Of a stretch of DNA of 64,000 nucleotides, positions 16,555-25,357 are shown piece by piece. The stretch is taken from NCBI RefSeq assembly GCF_001593385.1, contig NZ_LUVZ01000012.1, positions 496,001 through 560,000 on the forward strand. The letters run 5' to 3'. How positions within the stretch are numbered: the stretch's first letter is position 1; the number at the start of each line of letters is the position of its first letter. The notes under the pieces are model-generated. The model saw nothing but the letters and a program-made list of their open reading frames with translations. It ran no database searches and was not told the origin of the DNA. A program made the position numbers and the translations under genes. The stretch comes from Chryseobacterium cucumeris. Its GTDB lineage: Bacteria > Bacteroidota > Bacteroidia > Flavobacteriales > Weeksellaceae.

Positions 16555-17376
16555 ATGAAAACAATTATACATTGCTGCGTGGCTGGACTTTTTTCGTTCT
16601 ACGCTAACGCACAGGTGGGAATAGGTACTGCAAAACCCAAATCTGTTCTTGATGTGAACGGAAAAACCACCTTAAGAAAAGAACTTAGAGTAGGCGGTAG
16701 TTCAACTCAGGCTGGAGATGCCGGGTTGAATGGCCAGGTTTTGGTTTCTCAGGGTGAGGGTTTGCCTCCTGTGTGGAAATCTTTGAATGTTTCCTTTATG
16801 GAAGAGGGACAGTATAAGCTGATTAATTCTTATCTGTCATCGGATCAAACGGGTATTAATTCACTTACGGATGGTATCGCTGGTGATGGTGTCTACACCA
16901 ACAATGTTGGAGATAACATTAATGATATCACGAAAGGCAACTGGAAAAAAATAGGCGGACTCGACAATACTTTTACCATCAAAAATGGAAAGAACAGACT
17001 TACCTATCAGTTCCAGACAGGTATTGAAATGAAAGCAGCCTCTTCTACAACAATACAGAATGTAAGATTTGCTTGTGGCGTTTTCAGAAACGGTGCATTG
17101 GTAGCGGTACGTCCGGATAGAATTGCTTCTAACAACAACAGTGGAAAAGCGGGTCTTCAGGATTATATCTTTACTCTTAATTATACGGAGCAGAACGTTC
17201 CTGTAGGGGTTCATAATATTGAAATTGCATGCAGAAAGATTGATACATCAAGTTCTACTTCACAATTTACAATTGGACGAAATGTAGAAGCCTCCAATGG
17301 TGCTTCCAGTGCTTTTACATTGGAATCAACCATGAAAATGGATGTTATCGAATACGTGAGTTATAAAAACAACTAA
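16555..17376 (+). CDS. Secreted paralogous protein 1 (LDVNG motif)
   Basis: 273-residue secreted protein. The ATG at 16555 gives a signal peptide (KTIIHCCVAGLFSFYANAQ); an in-frame TTG at 16540 would overlap the promoter. Right after cleavage comes VGIGTAKPKSVLDVNGKTTL, a sequence found at the N-terminus of many flavobacterial surface proteins and resembling the motif that precedes phage-fibre-type domains. It is followed by LRKELRVGG, a loop with QVLVSQGEG, and a C-terminal beta domain with AACG-type segments (VRFACGVFRNGALVAVR). It ends in TAATG, overlapping the next start by one base. Function unknown; likely a structural surface or matrix protein. Confidence 0.8.
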   Translation: MKTIIHCCVAGLFSFYANAQVGIGTAKPKSVLDVNGKTTLRKELRVGGSSTQAGDAGLNGQVLVSQGEGLPPVWKSLNVSFMEEGQYKLINSYLSSDQTGINSLTDGIAGDGVYTNNVGDNINDITKGNWKKIGGLDNTFTIKNGKNRLTYQFQTGIEMKAASSTTIQNVRFACGVFRNGALVAVRPDRIASNNNSGKAGLQDYIFTLNYTEQNVPVGVHNIEIACRKIDTSSSTSQFTIGRNVEASNGASSAFTLESTMKMDVIEYVSYKNN

Positions 17377-18203
17377 TGATGAAAAAACTATTATCAACGC
17401 TGCTTCTTAGCATAGGTCTTTTGGCAACGGCTCAGGTAGGAATAAAAACAGAAGCCCCAAAAGCAACACTTGATGTAAACGGAGACGTTAATTTCAGAAA
17501 TAAAATTGCTGTCCAGAATGCTACTGATAATTCATTATTTCAAGGAAATAATGATCAGCTGTTAGTTTCGCAGGGAGAAGGCTTTGCTCCTATCTGGAAA
17601 TCACTCCGTATTCCTGAATACGAACCCAATAAATTTTACCTTATATACAATAATTCCTTTTCAGATAAAGTAGGGATTACTTTCTCTTCTTCAGAAAACT
17701 CTTCGGTAAGCATGGACTCAAGAGGAGGTACTTTTACGAAGGGAAAGCAGTATAGTACACTTACAAATTTTAAGAAAATAAACGGACTTTCACAAACCAT
17801 CACCGTTTACAGCACACAAAGTAAGGCTTATTTTCAGTTTGAAACTGTGGTACAGGCAGATTTTGGGGGAGCAGGAAGTACAGACAATTCCATAGATTAT
17901 GCATGCGGTATCTTTGTGGATGATAAACTGGTCAACCTGAGACAGAGAAACCTAAAGGCTATTACCACTTCATATCCTTTCCTTACTCATACCCAGATCG
18001 GAATTGTAGATAATCTTTCCCAGGGAAATCATTCGGTTTACGTTGCCTGTACAAGACTGGGTTCTTATGGTGCTTCGGGTGCGGGAAATACCCTTACTAT
18101 AGGTACTAATGTGTATAGCAATATCAATAGCTTTATATCACAGTCTTCTCTTAAAGTTGACGTATATGAAGTTCCGGAAGTATTTAATACCATTATAAAC
18201 TAA
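17376..18203 (+). CDS. Secreted paralogous protein 2 (LDVNG motif)
   Basis: 275-residue secreted protein, second of three tandem paralogues. The signal peptide is KKLLSTLLLSIGLLATAQ, then VGIKTEAPKATLDVNGDVNF. Shared with copy 1 are QLLVSQGEGFAPIWKSLR and the YACGIFVDDKLVNLR segment in the C-terminal beta domain. Start and upstream stop overlap in TAATG, and a second ATG follows directly, so translation is probably coupled. No catalytic motif, no type A/B sorting domain and no lipobox are visible, so the route beyond the periplasm is unclear. Function unknown. Confidence 0.8.
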   Translation: MMKKLLSTLLLSIGLLATAQVGIKTEAPKATLDVNGDVNFRNKIAVQNATDNSLFQGNNDQLLVSQGEGFAPIWKSLRIPEYEPNKFYLIYNNSFSDKVGITFSSSENSSVSMDSRGGTFTKGKQYSTLTNFKKINGLSQTITVYSTQSKAYFQFETVVQADFGGAGSTDNSIDYACGIFVDDKLVNLRQRNLKAITTSYPFLTHTQIGIVDNLSQGNHSVYVACTRLGSYGASGAGNTLTIGTNVYSNINSFISQSSLKVDVYEVPEVFNTIIN

Positions 18204-18211
18204 GACGGATT

Positions 18212-18949
18212 ATGAAAAAAATATTATTTGTAACATCATTTTTATTAGCTGTTGCAACAAATGCCCAAGTGGGTATTAATACTCCTAATCCGACTAACAT
18301 GCTGGATGTAAACGGAGATCTTAATATCAGAAAAGAATTAAGAACAGGAGGAACTGATGTATTAAAAGGGTCTGCCGGAGCGGCTGGTGATATATTTCAC
18401 AATAATACTGATTTAGGTGCCAACGACTGGAAAGCCATTAAAATTGCAGATGGACAGGGTAGTATGTCTGTGTTTTCCATCAATACAGTTTCTGATAAAG
18501 TTGGAGTGAGTTTTTCTGGAAGTAGCGGGGCAACCAACCCTTATACTGACGGGGAAGCCCTGACTGGAGGCTGGACTGTAATTCCTGGAACTGTGGATAC
18601 ATTCTCCGTAACCAATGGTACGAATAAGGCTACCTTCTCATTTCAGACGACGATTCAGAAAACAGGAACAAATTCTGCGAGTTTTGCCTGTGGAGTTTTT
18701 GTTGATAACGCCCTTAGAGCAGTGAGAACAGATGTGTTATTGGGAGACAGCGGTGCTTATAAGATTTTTAATCTTAATGCTACTCTTACTAATCTTACTC
18801 CTAAGAATCAGTATTCTGTTAAAGTAGCCTGTATAAAAAGAGCTATTTCCGGAACAACTCTTGGGATAGGAAGAGCTGTTGATACTGCCTTTCTCAACAG
18901 CGATATGTCACAGTCTGTTTTGACAACATCTATATTGCAACCTTATTAA
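18212..18949 (+). CDS. Secreted paralogous protein 3 (LDVNG motif)
   Basis: 245-residue secreted protein, third of the tandem set, eight bases after the second. Signal peptide KKILFVTSFLLAVATNAQ, then VGINTPNPTNMLDVNGDLNI and RKELRTGG as in copy 1. The central part is shorter and has KVGVSFSGSSGATNPYTDG, matching the VGI/VGV(S/T)FS segment of copy 2. The C-terminal domain again has SFACGVFVDNALRAVR. The shared pattern ACG(I/V)F.(D/N)..L..(V/L)R marks the family. A terminator follows, so the operon ends here. Confidence 0.8.
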   Translation: MKKILFVTSFLLAVATNAQVGINTPNPTNMLDVNGDLNIRKELRTGGTDVLKGSAGAAGDIFHNNTDLGANDWKAIKIADGQGSMSVFSINTVSDKVGVSFSGSSGATNPYTDGEALTGGWTVIPGTVDTFSVTNGTNKATFSFQTTIQKTGTNSASFACGVFVDNALRAVRTDVLLGDSGAYKIFNLNATLTNLTPKNQYSVKVACIKRAISGTTLGIGRAVDTAFLNSDMSQSVLTTSILQPY

Positions 18950-18973
18950 TTTTCATCATCATACAATAATAGG

Positions 18974-19002
18974 AAATCTAAAAACGTTATGTTTTTAGAT
19001 TT
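18974..19002 (+). terminator. Intrinsic terminator after the secreted triplet
   Basis: 12-bp perfect stem AAATCTAAAAAC / GTTTTTAGATTT with the 5-base loop GTTAT, followed by a T run. Confidence 0.88.
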
Positions 19003-19072
19003 TTTTTGTTTATTAACTCTATTTCTTGTGAATTTGTTCGGATAAAGTAAAGTGTATTATCGAAAATTGAAT

Positions 19073-19080
19073 TATATTTG
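19073..19080 (+). promoter_or_regulatory. -7 box of lipoprotein gene 1
   Basis: TATATTTG, perfect TAnnTTTG match, 21 bases before the ATG at 19102. It overlaps an in-frame TTG at 19078 that would otherwise look like a start, so the ATG is preferred. Confidence 0.65.
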
Positions 19081-19101
19081 GACAAGCTAAAAAAATTCTA
19101 T

Positions 19102-19977
19102 ATGGTAAAAAACTATTTTTTTAAAATATTTGCCGGTATTGCTTTTCTTGGGCTGCTGACAGCATGTAATACAACTTCAGACCCCACAGAATCCATCCCG
19201 AATCCTGATGAAGGAACTCCTCCTAAAAAGATTTTAACAAAGGTTAGCTCGAATAATGTTTCTCAGGAAGAATATGTTACAACAGCGGTAACCGGAGATC
19301 TGCAGACCGCAGTATCTAAAGATGAATCTTTTACAGGAAGTGCTTACTATACGGGAACAGTAACATATACCAACAAAAATATCACAAAAATTAAATATGT
19401 AAGTTCAGCAGCATCCAGCCTTACTTATGAATTTAATATTGTTCCTGACGCTACAGGTAAAAAGATTTATAATGCTACTTCTACAGCAACGGGGGCAACT
19501 CCATCTGCTTCTGTTGTAAGCGACTATAAATTTACCTATGATCCGGTTAACAGCAGACTTACTAAAATTCTTGAGAAGAGAAAAGAAGGAGGAATCAGTG
19601 CCTATAACAAATTTATTGATTATTCTTTTGTATATAATGGAGAAAATCTGATTCAGGTTGTTCGCTCCAAAGGTCTGTTGGATATCAACGGAAACCCGAA
19701 TATGAGTACAGCAGTAATAAGCAAGTTTAGTTTTCAGAACTATGACGCTCAGAAAAGCCCGTATTATACACTGCCGTCCGTGTATTTCATCACGCGAAGT
19801 CTTATCGATCCTGCTCAATTCTATAAAATATCTCCGAACAATCCTACATCTATGTTTATAGAATTGCCATCACCAGCTACTCCTGTTAATACCTCTCAAA
19901 GTTATTCTTATGACAATCAAGGGTATGTAGTTGTTGAAAAAAATCAGAATGTAACTTTTACCTATAAAAACTTATAG
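19102..19977 (+). CDS. Lipoprotein, beta-repeat type, paralogue 1
   Basis: 291-residue lipoprotein. The signal peptide (VKNYFFKIFAGIAFLGLLTAC) ends in a lipobox with Cys22. The mature protein has repeated strands of the kind YKFTYDPVNSRLTKILEKRK and IDYSFVYNGENLIQVV, which read like YD/RHS-type or WG-like beta repeats, and ends SYSYDNQGYVVVEKNQ...FTYKN. It shares this ending, and a SPNNPTSMFIE segment, with the next gene, so the two are paralogues. Probably anchored to the outer membrane facing outward or to the periplasm. No function is known to me. Confidence 0.82.
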   Translation: MVKNYFFKIFAGIAFLGLLTACNTTSDPTESIPNPDEGTPPKKILTKVSSNNVSQEEYVTTAVTGDLQTAVSKDESFTGSAYYTGTVTYTNKNITKIKYVSSAASSLTYEFNIVPDATGKKIYNATSTATGATPSASVVSDYKFTYDPVNSRLTKILEKRKEGGISAYNKFIDYSFVYNGENLIQVVRSKGLLDINGNPNMSTAVISKFSFQNYDAQKSPYYTLPSVYFITRSLIDPAQFYKISPNNPTSMFIELPSPATPVNTSQSYSYDNQGYVVVEKNQNVTFTYKNL

Positions 19978-20042
19978 AAGAAATATAGTTATTAATCTTA
20001 CCAGAATATAAATAATAATATAATTTTTAGGCAAAAAAAAAT

Positions 20043-20050
20043 TATATTTG
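20043..20050 (+). promoter_or_regulatory. -7 box of lipoprotein gene 2
   Basis: TATATTTG, perfect match, 26 bases before the ATG at 20077. The near-identical context GAATTATATTTG / AAATTATATTTG in front of both paralogues suggests that the promoter was duplicated along with the gene. Confidence 0.6.
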
Positions 20051-20076
20051 TCAAAAAAATAATCAATTACAAGGAA

Positions 20077-21009
20077 ATGAAGCAAATTTTCTATTTTATT
20101 TTACTCATCGCAGGTTTTTCCTCAATACATTCCTGCAAGGATATGCTGGATGAGGATGGAAATCCATTATTGGATCTTAACAATACAGGAGGCTTAAGCG
20201 GCCCCAGAGCATTATACAGAGAAATTACAGATAAAGATACGATCGCAGAATATCAGTACAGCGGACTTCTTGTGACTAAAGTTATCACAGACAGTGCTTC
20301 CATCACTGATATTATGTACAGTGGTGATAAAATCAGTCAGATTAATTTTAACGGTTTCCTTGATCTTGACGGAAACGGAAAACTAGATAAAGACAGTGTA
20401 TCATACACTCAATTGTTCACTTATGCAAACAATAACAAACTTCAGCTGATTTCTGAAAACCGTTCAACCTTCAGAAGAACTCCGCCTGTAATACCTGGAG
20501 GACCTGTAGGACCACAGACATTATTGAAAAAAGAGAAAACTGCTTATCAGGTTAAATACAGTACTGCTACAGGAAAACTGGATTCAATTATTATGAGAAA
20601 CGGACCGGATGTTCCGGGAGCTCCGCTTAACTTCACAGATTATTCTAAAACAGGTTATACTTATGTAGGAGACAACGTATCTAAAGTAGTAAGATACTAC
20701 GGAACAATGACTGGTGGATCGTTTGGTGCTGTTACCGGAAAATACAGCTACGAATACTATGCCTATGATGAGCAGGTAAGCCCATTCACATTGCTGCCAC
20801 ACGTATATAAAATTTCAAGATTATTATCTACGATAATCAATGATAAAGAAAGTCTCATCTTATCTCCAAACAACCCTAAGAGATGGTCTGTAACAGATCT
20901 TACGCCACCGATTCCAACACCGATTGTGAAGAGTACCAATTACGTTTACGATCCTCAGACTTACATGACAAAAGGATATGGCGTTAATTACATCTATAAA
21001 CCACAATAG
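20077..21009 (+). CDS. Lipoprotein, beta-repeat type, paralogue 2
   Basis: 310-residue lipoprotein. The signal peptide KQIFYFILLIAGFSSIHSC ends in lipobox Cys20, followed by KDMLDEDGNPLLD. The mature part has short strand-turn repeats (EYQYSGLLVTKVITD, DIMYSGDKISQINFNG, YTYVGDNVSKVVRYYG) and an insertion with Pro/Gly (RRTPPVIPGGPVGPQ). It ends TNYVYDPQTYMTKGYG...YIYK, like paralogue 1, with the shared SPNNP segment. AAGGA at 20071-20075 may serve as a ribosome site. Own promoter and terminator. Function unknown. Confidence 0.82.
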   Translation: MKQIFYFILLIAGFSSIHSCKDMLDEDGNPLLDLNNTGGLSGPRALYREITDKDTIAEYQYSGLLVTKVITDSASITDIMYSGDKISQINFNGFLDLDGNGKLDKDSVSYTQLFTYANNNKLQLISENRSTFRRTPPVIPGGPVGPQTLLKKEKTAYQVKYSTATGKLDSIIMRNGPDVPGAPLNFTDYSKTGYTYVGDNVSKVVRYYGTMTGGSFGAVTGKYSYEYYAYDEQVSPFTLLPHVYKISRLLSTIINDKESLILSPNNPKRWSVTDLTPPIPTPIVKSTNYVYDPQTYMTKGYGVNYIYKPQ

Positions 21010-21031
21010 AAGAATTTTTTTAACAATATTC

Positions 21032-21059
21032 AAACTCAATCTTTCTTAAGATTGAGTTT
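21032..21059 (+). terminator. Intrinsic terminator after lipoprotein gene 2
   Basis: 12-bp perfect stem AAACTCAATCTT / AAGATTGAGTTT, 4-base loop, then TTTTTA. Confidence 0.9.
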
Positions 21060-21075
21060 TTTATTTTTTATACCT

Positions 21076-21083
21076 TAATTTTG
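21076..21083 (+). promoter_or_regulatory. -7 box of pth
   Basis: TAATTTTG, a TAnnTTTG match, 13 bases before the ATG at 21097. A TTG at 21052-21054 stands 21 bases upstream, as expected for a -33 element, inside the preceding terminator. Confidence 0.6.
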
Positions 21084-21096
21084 CAAAAAATTTCTG

Positions 21097-21660
21097 ATGA
21101 AATATTTAATTGTCGGGCTTGGTAACAAAGGCTCTGAATATGAAAATACACGACATAATATAGGATTTAAAGTAGCTGAGAAAATAGCGGAAACCCTTGA
21201 AGTATCATTCAATACCTCCAACTTTGGCTGGCTGGCAGAAGGAAAGCACAAAGGCAGAAAAGTTTTTGTTCTGAAACCGGATACTTATATGAATCTTTCC
21301 GGTAATGCAGTGAAGTACTGGATGCAGAAAGAAAATATTCCTTTGGAAAATGTACTGATCATTACCGATGATCTGGCTTTGCCTTTTGGGACTTTAAGAA
21401 TGAAAGGAAAAGGATCTGATGCCGGACATAATGGGCTTAAAAATATTAATGAAGTATTGCAGACTCAAAATTATGCAAGGCTGCGCTTCGGAATCTCTGC
21501 AGATTTTACGGCAGGAAGACAGGTAGATTATGTTTTAGGAACATGGAATGACGAAGAATCAGAAAAGCTTCAAGAGAGAATTGAAACCTTTTCTAAGGCT
21601 AGTCTTTCATTCGTATTTGCGGGATTGAATAATACAATGTCTGCATTTAACGGAAAATAA
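21097..21660 (+). CDS. pth: Peptidyl-tRNA hydrolase
   Basis: 187-residue Pth, which releases peptides from prematurely dropped peptidyl-tRNA in the cytoplasm. All key residues are placed: Asn10 in VGLGNKG, catalytic His20 in NTRHNIGF, Asn66 in YMNLSGN, the Asp in ITDDLALP (91-92), and GHNGLKNI (about 110-117). Length is normal. It has its own promoter and faces the next gene convergently across a hairpin. Confidence 0.95.
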   Translation: MKYLIVGLGNKGSEYENTRHNIGFKVAEKIAETLEVSFNTSNFGWLAEGKHKGRKVFVLKPDTYMNLSGNAVKYWMQKENIPLENVLIITDDLALPFGTLRMKGKGSDAGHNGLKNINEVLQTQNYARLRFGISADFTAGRQVDYVLGTWNDEESEKLQERIETFSKASLSFVFAGLNNTMSAFNGK

Positions 21661-21712
21661 TTCCAGAAAGTGATAAAAGAGAACTGAAATTAGAGTATAG
21701 CTTATAAAATTG

Positions 21713-21742
21713 AATGACTGGCTTGTTTGTAAGGCAGTCATT
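21713..21742. terminator. Bidirectional terminator between pth and the zinc-ribbon protein gene
   Basis: Hairpin AATGACTG-g-CTT / AAG-g-CAGTCATT with a 6-base loop, flanked by T-rich sequence on the plus side and an A/T-rich stretch on the other. It lies between convergent genes. Confidence 0.7.
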
Positions 21743-21756
21743 TGTTTATATGTTTT

Positions 21757-22734
21757 TTAAAATTTTTCTGCTGGTTTTATAATTAATTTATCTTCTTTCC
21801 TGATAAATAATACCCACATCCAAGGAATGAATGATAATAAAAAAGATACAATACTATTCTGCATAAATATTTCATTTGCTGAAGGGTTGTTTTGAAACTC
21901 AAATATCGCTTGATTAATGGTGAGCCCTTGTTTTACCAATAAAGCAATTACAGTAATAACATTGGCTATAAATATGCTTACAATATTTGTGAAGAAGATA
22001 ATATATCTTGTCAGTTTTCCACGAAATCCTTTGAAATAATCATAGCCTAAAAAACCAAGAAGAGCAATAACAAATGCCATTCCTGAGGAAATTTCTCCTA
22101 AATATACAGCAAGTATGACCCAAAGTATAATGGCAGGAATTGAAAAAACAATGGCTCCTAAAAATCCTGTCAGATAATTTTTCTCTTTTGAAATTCTTGT
22201 CTTTTCTATTTCATAGAATTTATCATCTGTCTGTTGAAAACAATGATCACAAAGGAGTATACCAGTATGGTTAAGGTCGTAATAGCGAATACTTTCATTT
22301 GTTTCACAGCTATGACAATGGTTTTGCTCCGGCACATTGAGTTTTTTTAACAAACCAACCACAAAGTCAAACAAAGCATAAACAGTGCTGATTTTAGTAG
22401 GCATTATATTTTCTGTGAATTTGAAAAAAATAGTATTTTCTCTAATTTCAAAGAGGGTAAATCTTAATTTTTTTCTGTTTCCCGTTAACTCTGTTTTAAT
22501 TTGTTGTCTTTGTTCCTCTGTTAAATTCCCAGTTGTTACTGAAACATATTTGTATTGAGGAGTATGTATTATACTTGCGTCTGAAACATTGAAAAAATAG
22601 CCTTTGTAAAGTCCGAATACCTTATGGCTTGTTTTATGCCATCCAAGGTCTCTGGCTATTTTTTTTGCTTTGGGAAAAATCATACTTTTTTGACTTGGTA
22701 GTAATGGTTTATTGAGGTGTTTTCTCGAGAGCAC
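21757..22734 (-). CDS. Membrane protein with zinc-ribbon-like motif, unknown function
   Basis: 325 residues from a GTG at 22734; an ATG at 22683 (MIFPKAKKIARDLGW) would give 308 and is equally possible. The N-terminal half is soluble. Around residue 140 is CHSCETNE, followed 20 residues later by LLCDHCFQ, two CxxC pairs that could bind one zinc ion. The C-terminal half has four hydrophobic segments (for example TGFLGAIVFSIPAIILWVIL and FLLSFIPWMWVLFI) and ends in a lysine-rich tail. It is therefore a cytoplasmic zinc-ribbon domain plus membrane anchor. I do not recognise the family. The neighbours give no hint. Confidence 0.7.
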   Translation of the reverse strand: MLSRKHLNKPLLPSQKSMIFPKAKKIARDLGWHKTSHKVFGLYKGYFFNVSDASIIHTPQYKYVSVTTGNLTEEQRQQIKTELTGNRKKLRFTLFEIRENTIFFKFTENIMPTKISTVYALFDFVVGLLKKLNVPEQNHCHSCETNESIRYYDLNHTGILLCDHCFQQTDDKFYEIEKTRISKEKNYLTGFLGAIVFSIPAIILWVILAVYLGEISSGMAFVIALLGFLGYDYFKGFRGKLTRYIIFFTNIVSIFIANVITVIALLVKQGLTINQAIFEFQNNPSANEIFMQNSIVSFLLSFIPWMWVLFIRKEDKLIIKPAEKF

Positions 22735-22863
22735 GAATATATAATTATTTTTAGATAATTAAAATAAACCCTTTTAAAAATGAAATATATTGCGGTTTAA
22801 CCTAGTTTATTGAAAAAATAGGTTTATAATTATCTTATTTTATGATGATATATAATAAAACAT

Positions 22864-22890
22864 AAATGCCACCGGATTCCGATGGCATTT
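22864..22890 (-). terminator. Intrinsic terminator after the beta-carbonic anhydrase gene
   Basis: Hairpin AAATGCCA-c-CGG / CCG-a-TGGCATTT with a 3-base loop, 40 bases past the stop at 22930. It closes the bicarbonate block. Confidence 0.82.
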
Positions 22891-22929
22891 TGTGTAAATT
22901 ATAATTGAATTTTAAAGAGTTTTTACTTC

Positions 22930-23565
22930 TTATAACCAAGTTACTGCACCTGTTTCAACATCATAGTTGGCTCCAACGATTTTAATTTTACCCTCAGCTT
23001 CAAGGTTTTTAAGTGTTGAACTTTGCTTGCGGATATCTTCAATCGCACTTTTTACGTTTTGATGATTAAGCCTTTCAAGAAGTGAGCTGTTTTTTGATGA
23101 ACGTTCTTCATTCTCTTCAATGATCTCATTGATGATAGGGTTGAAGTGATTGATCAGGTGGTTCAGGTTATCCATTCCCAGTCCTTCAATTTGTGCAGCG
23201 TCAAGACCTCCTTTTAAAGCCCCGCACTTGGTGTGTCCTAAGACTACAATAAGCTTAGAACCCGCAACATTACAACCGAATTCCATAGATCCCAGAATAT
23301 CCTGGTTCACAAAGTTACCGGCAATTCTGATACTGAAAACATCTCCTAATCCCTGATCAAAGATAAGTTCTGCAGAAGTACGGCTGTCTATACAGCTTAA
23401 AACTACTGCAAAAGGCCATTGTCCTTCACGTGTTGCATTCACTTGCTCAAGAAGGTCTCTGTTTGCCTTAAGGTTGTTTACAAATCTCTGATTTCCCTCT
23501 TTTAAGAATTCTAATGCTTTCTCAGGAGTAATAGTTGACTGTGTTTCGTATGTATGTGCTTTCAT
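22930..23565 (-). CDS. Beta-carbonic anhydrase 1
   Basis: 211-residue beta-class carbonic anhydrase, converting CO2 and bicarbonate. The zinc ligands and catalytic dyad are all present: Cys58, Asp60 and Arg62 in SCIDSRTS, and His111 and Cys114 in GHTKCGAL. No signal peptide, so cytoplasmic. It has the long charged insert after the second zinc motif (NEIIEENEERSSKNSSLLER) typical of this subgroup. It lies 51 bases after the SulP transporter on the same strand, so bicarbonate imported by the transporter could be used or balanced here. Confidence 0.93.
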   Translation of the reverse strand: MKAHTYETQSTITPEKALEFLKEGNQRFVNNLKANRDLLEQVNATREGQWPFAVVLSCIDSRTSAELIFDQGLGDVFSIRIAGNFVNQDILGSMEFGCNVAGSKLIVVLGHTKCGALKGGLDAAQIEGLGMDNLNHLINHFNPIINEIIEENEERSSKNSSLLERLNHQNVKSAIEDIRKQSSTLKNLEAEGKIKIVGANYDVETGAVTWL

Positions 23566-23616
23566 ATTTTTATTGTTTTCGAATTTAAAGTTAAAAAAAT
23601 TAATTAATTATTGGGA

Positions 23617-25209
23617 TTACATGGCTCTTTTGTGAGTAACCAAAATGTGGGAATCCTCACTTCTCTCGTAATCTCTGTATGAAGTTTTAAAGCCTATCAG
23701 TTCTACATTGATGTCTTGTTCCTTTGCACGGATATTGGCAAAGTCCTGAATCATTTCCAGTACATCGGTTGCAATGTAGGAAGTGCTCTTCGCATCAATA
23801 ATAACTGTAGAGTTGGGTTTTATATTTTTAAGTGTTTTTTTGATGGCTGCCTTATTTAAAAATGATACTTCTTCAGCAAGTTTAATATTGATCCCATCTG
23901 CATCATCCAGTCTTTCTCTGCTTAAATAATAAGCTCTTTTCATATTTCCTTGCAGAATATAGAAAACGGAGATCATAAGACCAATTCCTACACCTTTTAA
24001 CAGGTCTGTTGCCACTACTGCTACAACAGTTGCCACAAATGGAATAAACTGGAATTTTCCTAAGTGCCAGAAATGTTTGAATGTTGCCGGCTTTGCCAAT
24101 TTATACCCTACTAGGATTAATACCGCAGCTAATGTTGCCAATGGAATTAAATTTAAAATAACAGGAATAGAAAGTACACAAATTAATAGGAATACCCCGT
24201 GGATAATAGTCGACATTTTAGAGGTTGCTCCCGCATTAGCATTGGCAGAACTTCTTACTACCACGGAAGTCATGGGAAGACCACCTATAAAAGAACTTAC
24301 AAGGTTTCCGATTCCCTGAGCCTTGAGCTCAAGATTGGTATCTGTAATTCTTCTTTGTCTGTCTAATCGGTCCGAAGCCTCAATACAAAGTAAAGTTTCA
24401 ATAGATGCTACAATGGCAATTGTTGCTCCTACGATCCATACTTTTGGATTAGTGAAACCATTAAAATCCGGAGTGGTGATCAGATTTTTAAAATCATCAA
24501 AAGACTGTGGAACCGGTAAAGAAACCAAATGTTGAGTTTCGATAGCCAGAGAACTTCCGGACATCTTAAAGAGCTGATTTAAAAGAATACTTACAATTAC
24601 GGCAACCAATGCACCCGGAAGCATTTTCATCCTTTTCAGTACATGGATTTTGTCCCATGCGATAAGGATCGCTACAGAAATTAAAGTAATAACAATGGCA
24701 CCCGGATGGATCGCTCCAAATAGTTCAGTAAAATATCCGAAGTTCAGACCATTATCAAAAATAGATTCATGGCCTTCATAATCTTTGTCAAATCCTAACG
24801 CATGTGGAATCTGTTTTAAAATAATAATGATTCCTATGGCAGCCAGCATTCCTTCAATGACGTTATTCGGGAAATAGTTGGAAATACTTCCGGCTCTTAC
24901 AAACCCTAAAACCAATTGAATAAGTCCAGCAATAATCCCTGCGCAAAGGAAAAGCTCAAAGGCGCCAAGATCTGTTATTGCTGTTAAAACGATAGCTGTC
25001 AGACCTGCAGCAGGCCCTGAAACTGAAATATTTGAATTACTGATGATTCCTACTACCAGGCCGCCAACGATACCGGAAATAATACCGGATAATGGAGGAG
25101 CACCTGATGCTAAAGCAATTCCTAAACACAACGGAAGTGCTACTAAAAATACCACGAGTCCTGAAGGAAAATTTTCCTTGATTCCTCCTATTAATGATGT
25201 CTTTTTCAT
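23617..25209 (-). CDS. SulP-family anion transporter with STAS domain
   Basis: 530-residue inner-membrane transporter of the SulP (SLC26) family. It has about 10-14 membrane segments; family motifs include FPSGLVVFLVALPLCLGIALASGAPP near the start (cut here for length), the substrate-site segment GPAAGLTAIV, and QGIGNLVSSFIGGLPMTSVV. The C-terminal STAS domain runs from about residue 440 (STVIIDAKSTSYIATDVLE). SulP proteins carry sulfate, bicarbonate or other anions, and placement between two carbonic anhydrases points to bicarbonate; that is inference from context. The gene lies 51 bases before carbonic anhydrase 1. Confidence 0.92.
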   Translation of the reverse strand: MKKTSLIGGIKENFPSGLVVFLVALPLCLGIALASGAPPLSGIISGIVGGLVVGIISNSNISVSGPAAGLTAIVLTAITDLGAFELFLCAGIIAGLIQLVLGFVRAGSISNYFPNNVIEGMLAAIGIIIILKQIPHALGFDKDYEGHESIFDNGLNFGYFTELFGAIHPGAIVITLISVAILIAWDKIHVLKRMKMLPGALVAVIVSILLNQLFKMSGSSLAIETQHLVSLPVPQSFDDFKNLITTPDFNGFTNPKVWIVGATIAIVASIETLLCIEASDRLDRQRRITDTNLELKAQGIGNLVSSFIGGLPMTSVVVRSSANANAGATSKMSTIIHGVFLLICVLSIPVILNLIPLATLAAVLILVGYKLAKPATFKHFWHLGKFQFIPFVATVVAVVATDLLKGVGIGLMISVFYILQGNMKRAYYLSRERLDDADGINIKLAEEVSFLNKAAIKKTLKNIKPNSTVIIDAKSTSYIATDVLEMIQDFANIRAKEQDINVELIGFKTSYRDYERSEDSHILVTHKRAM

Positions 25210-25357
25210 AATGTGAAGCTGTAAAGTATAACCGGCTTATTTGTTTTTAAATAAGTCAATTATAAAAAGTTGAGAAAAAATAATTTTTAAAGTACATGTG
25301 TATCCGATATCACAAAATGATATGGAAATGGTATCAAAAAAATCTAACTATAGGAGT

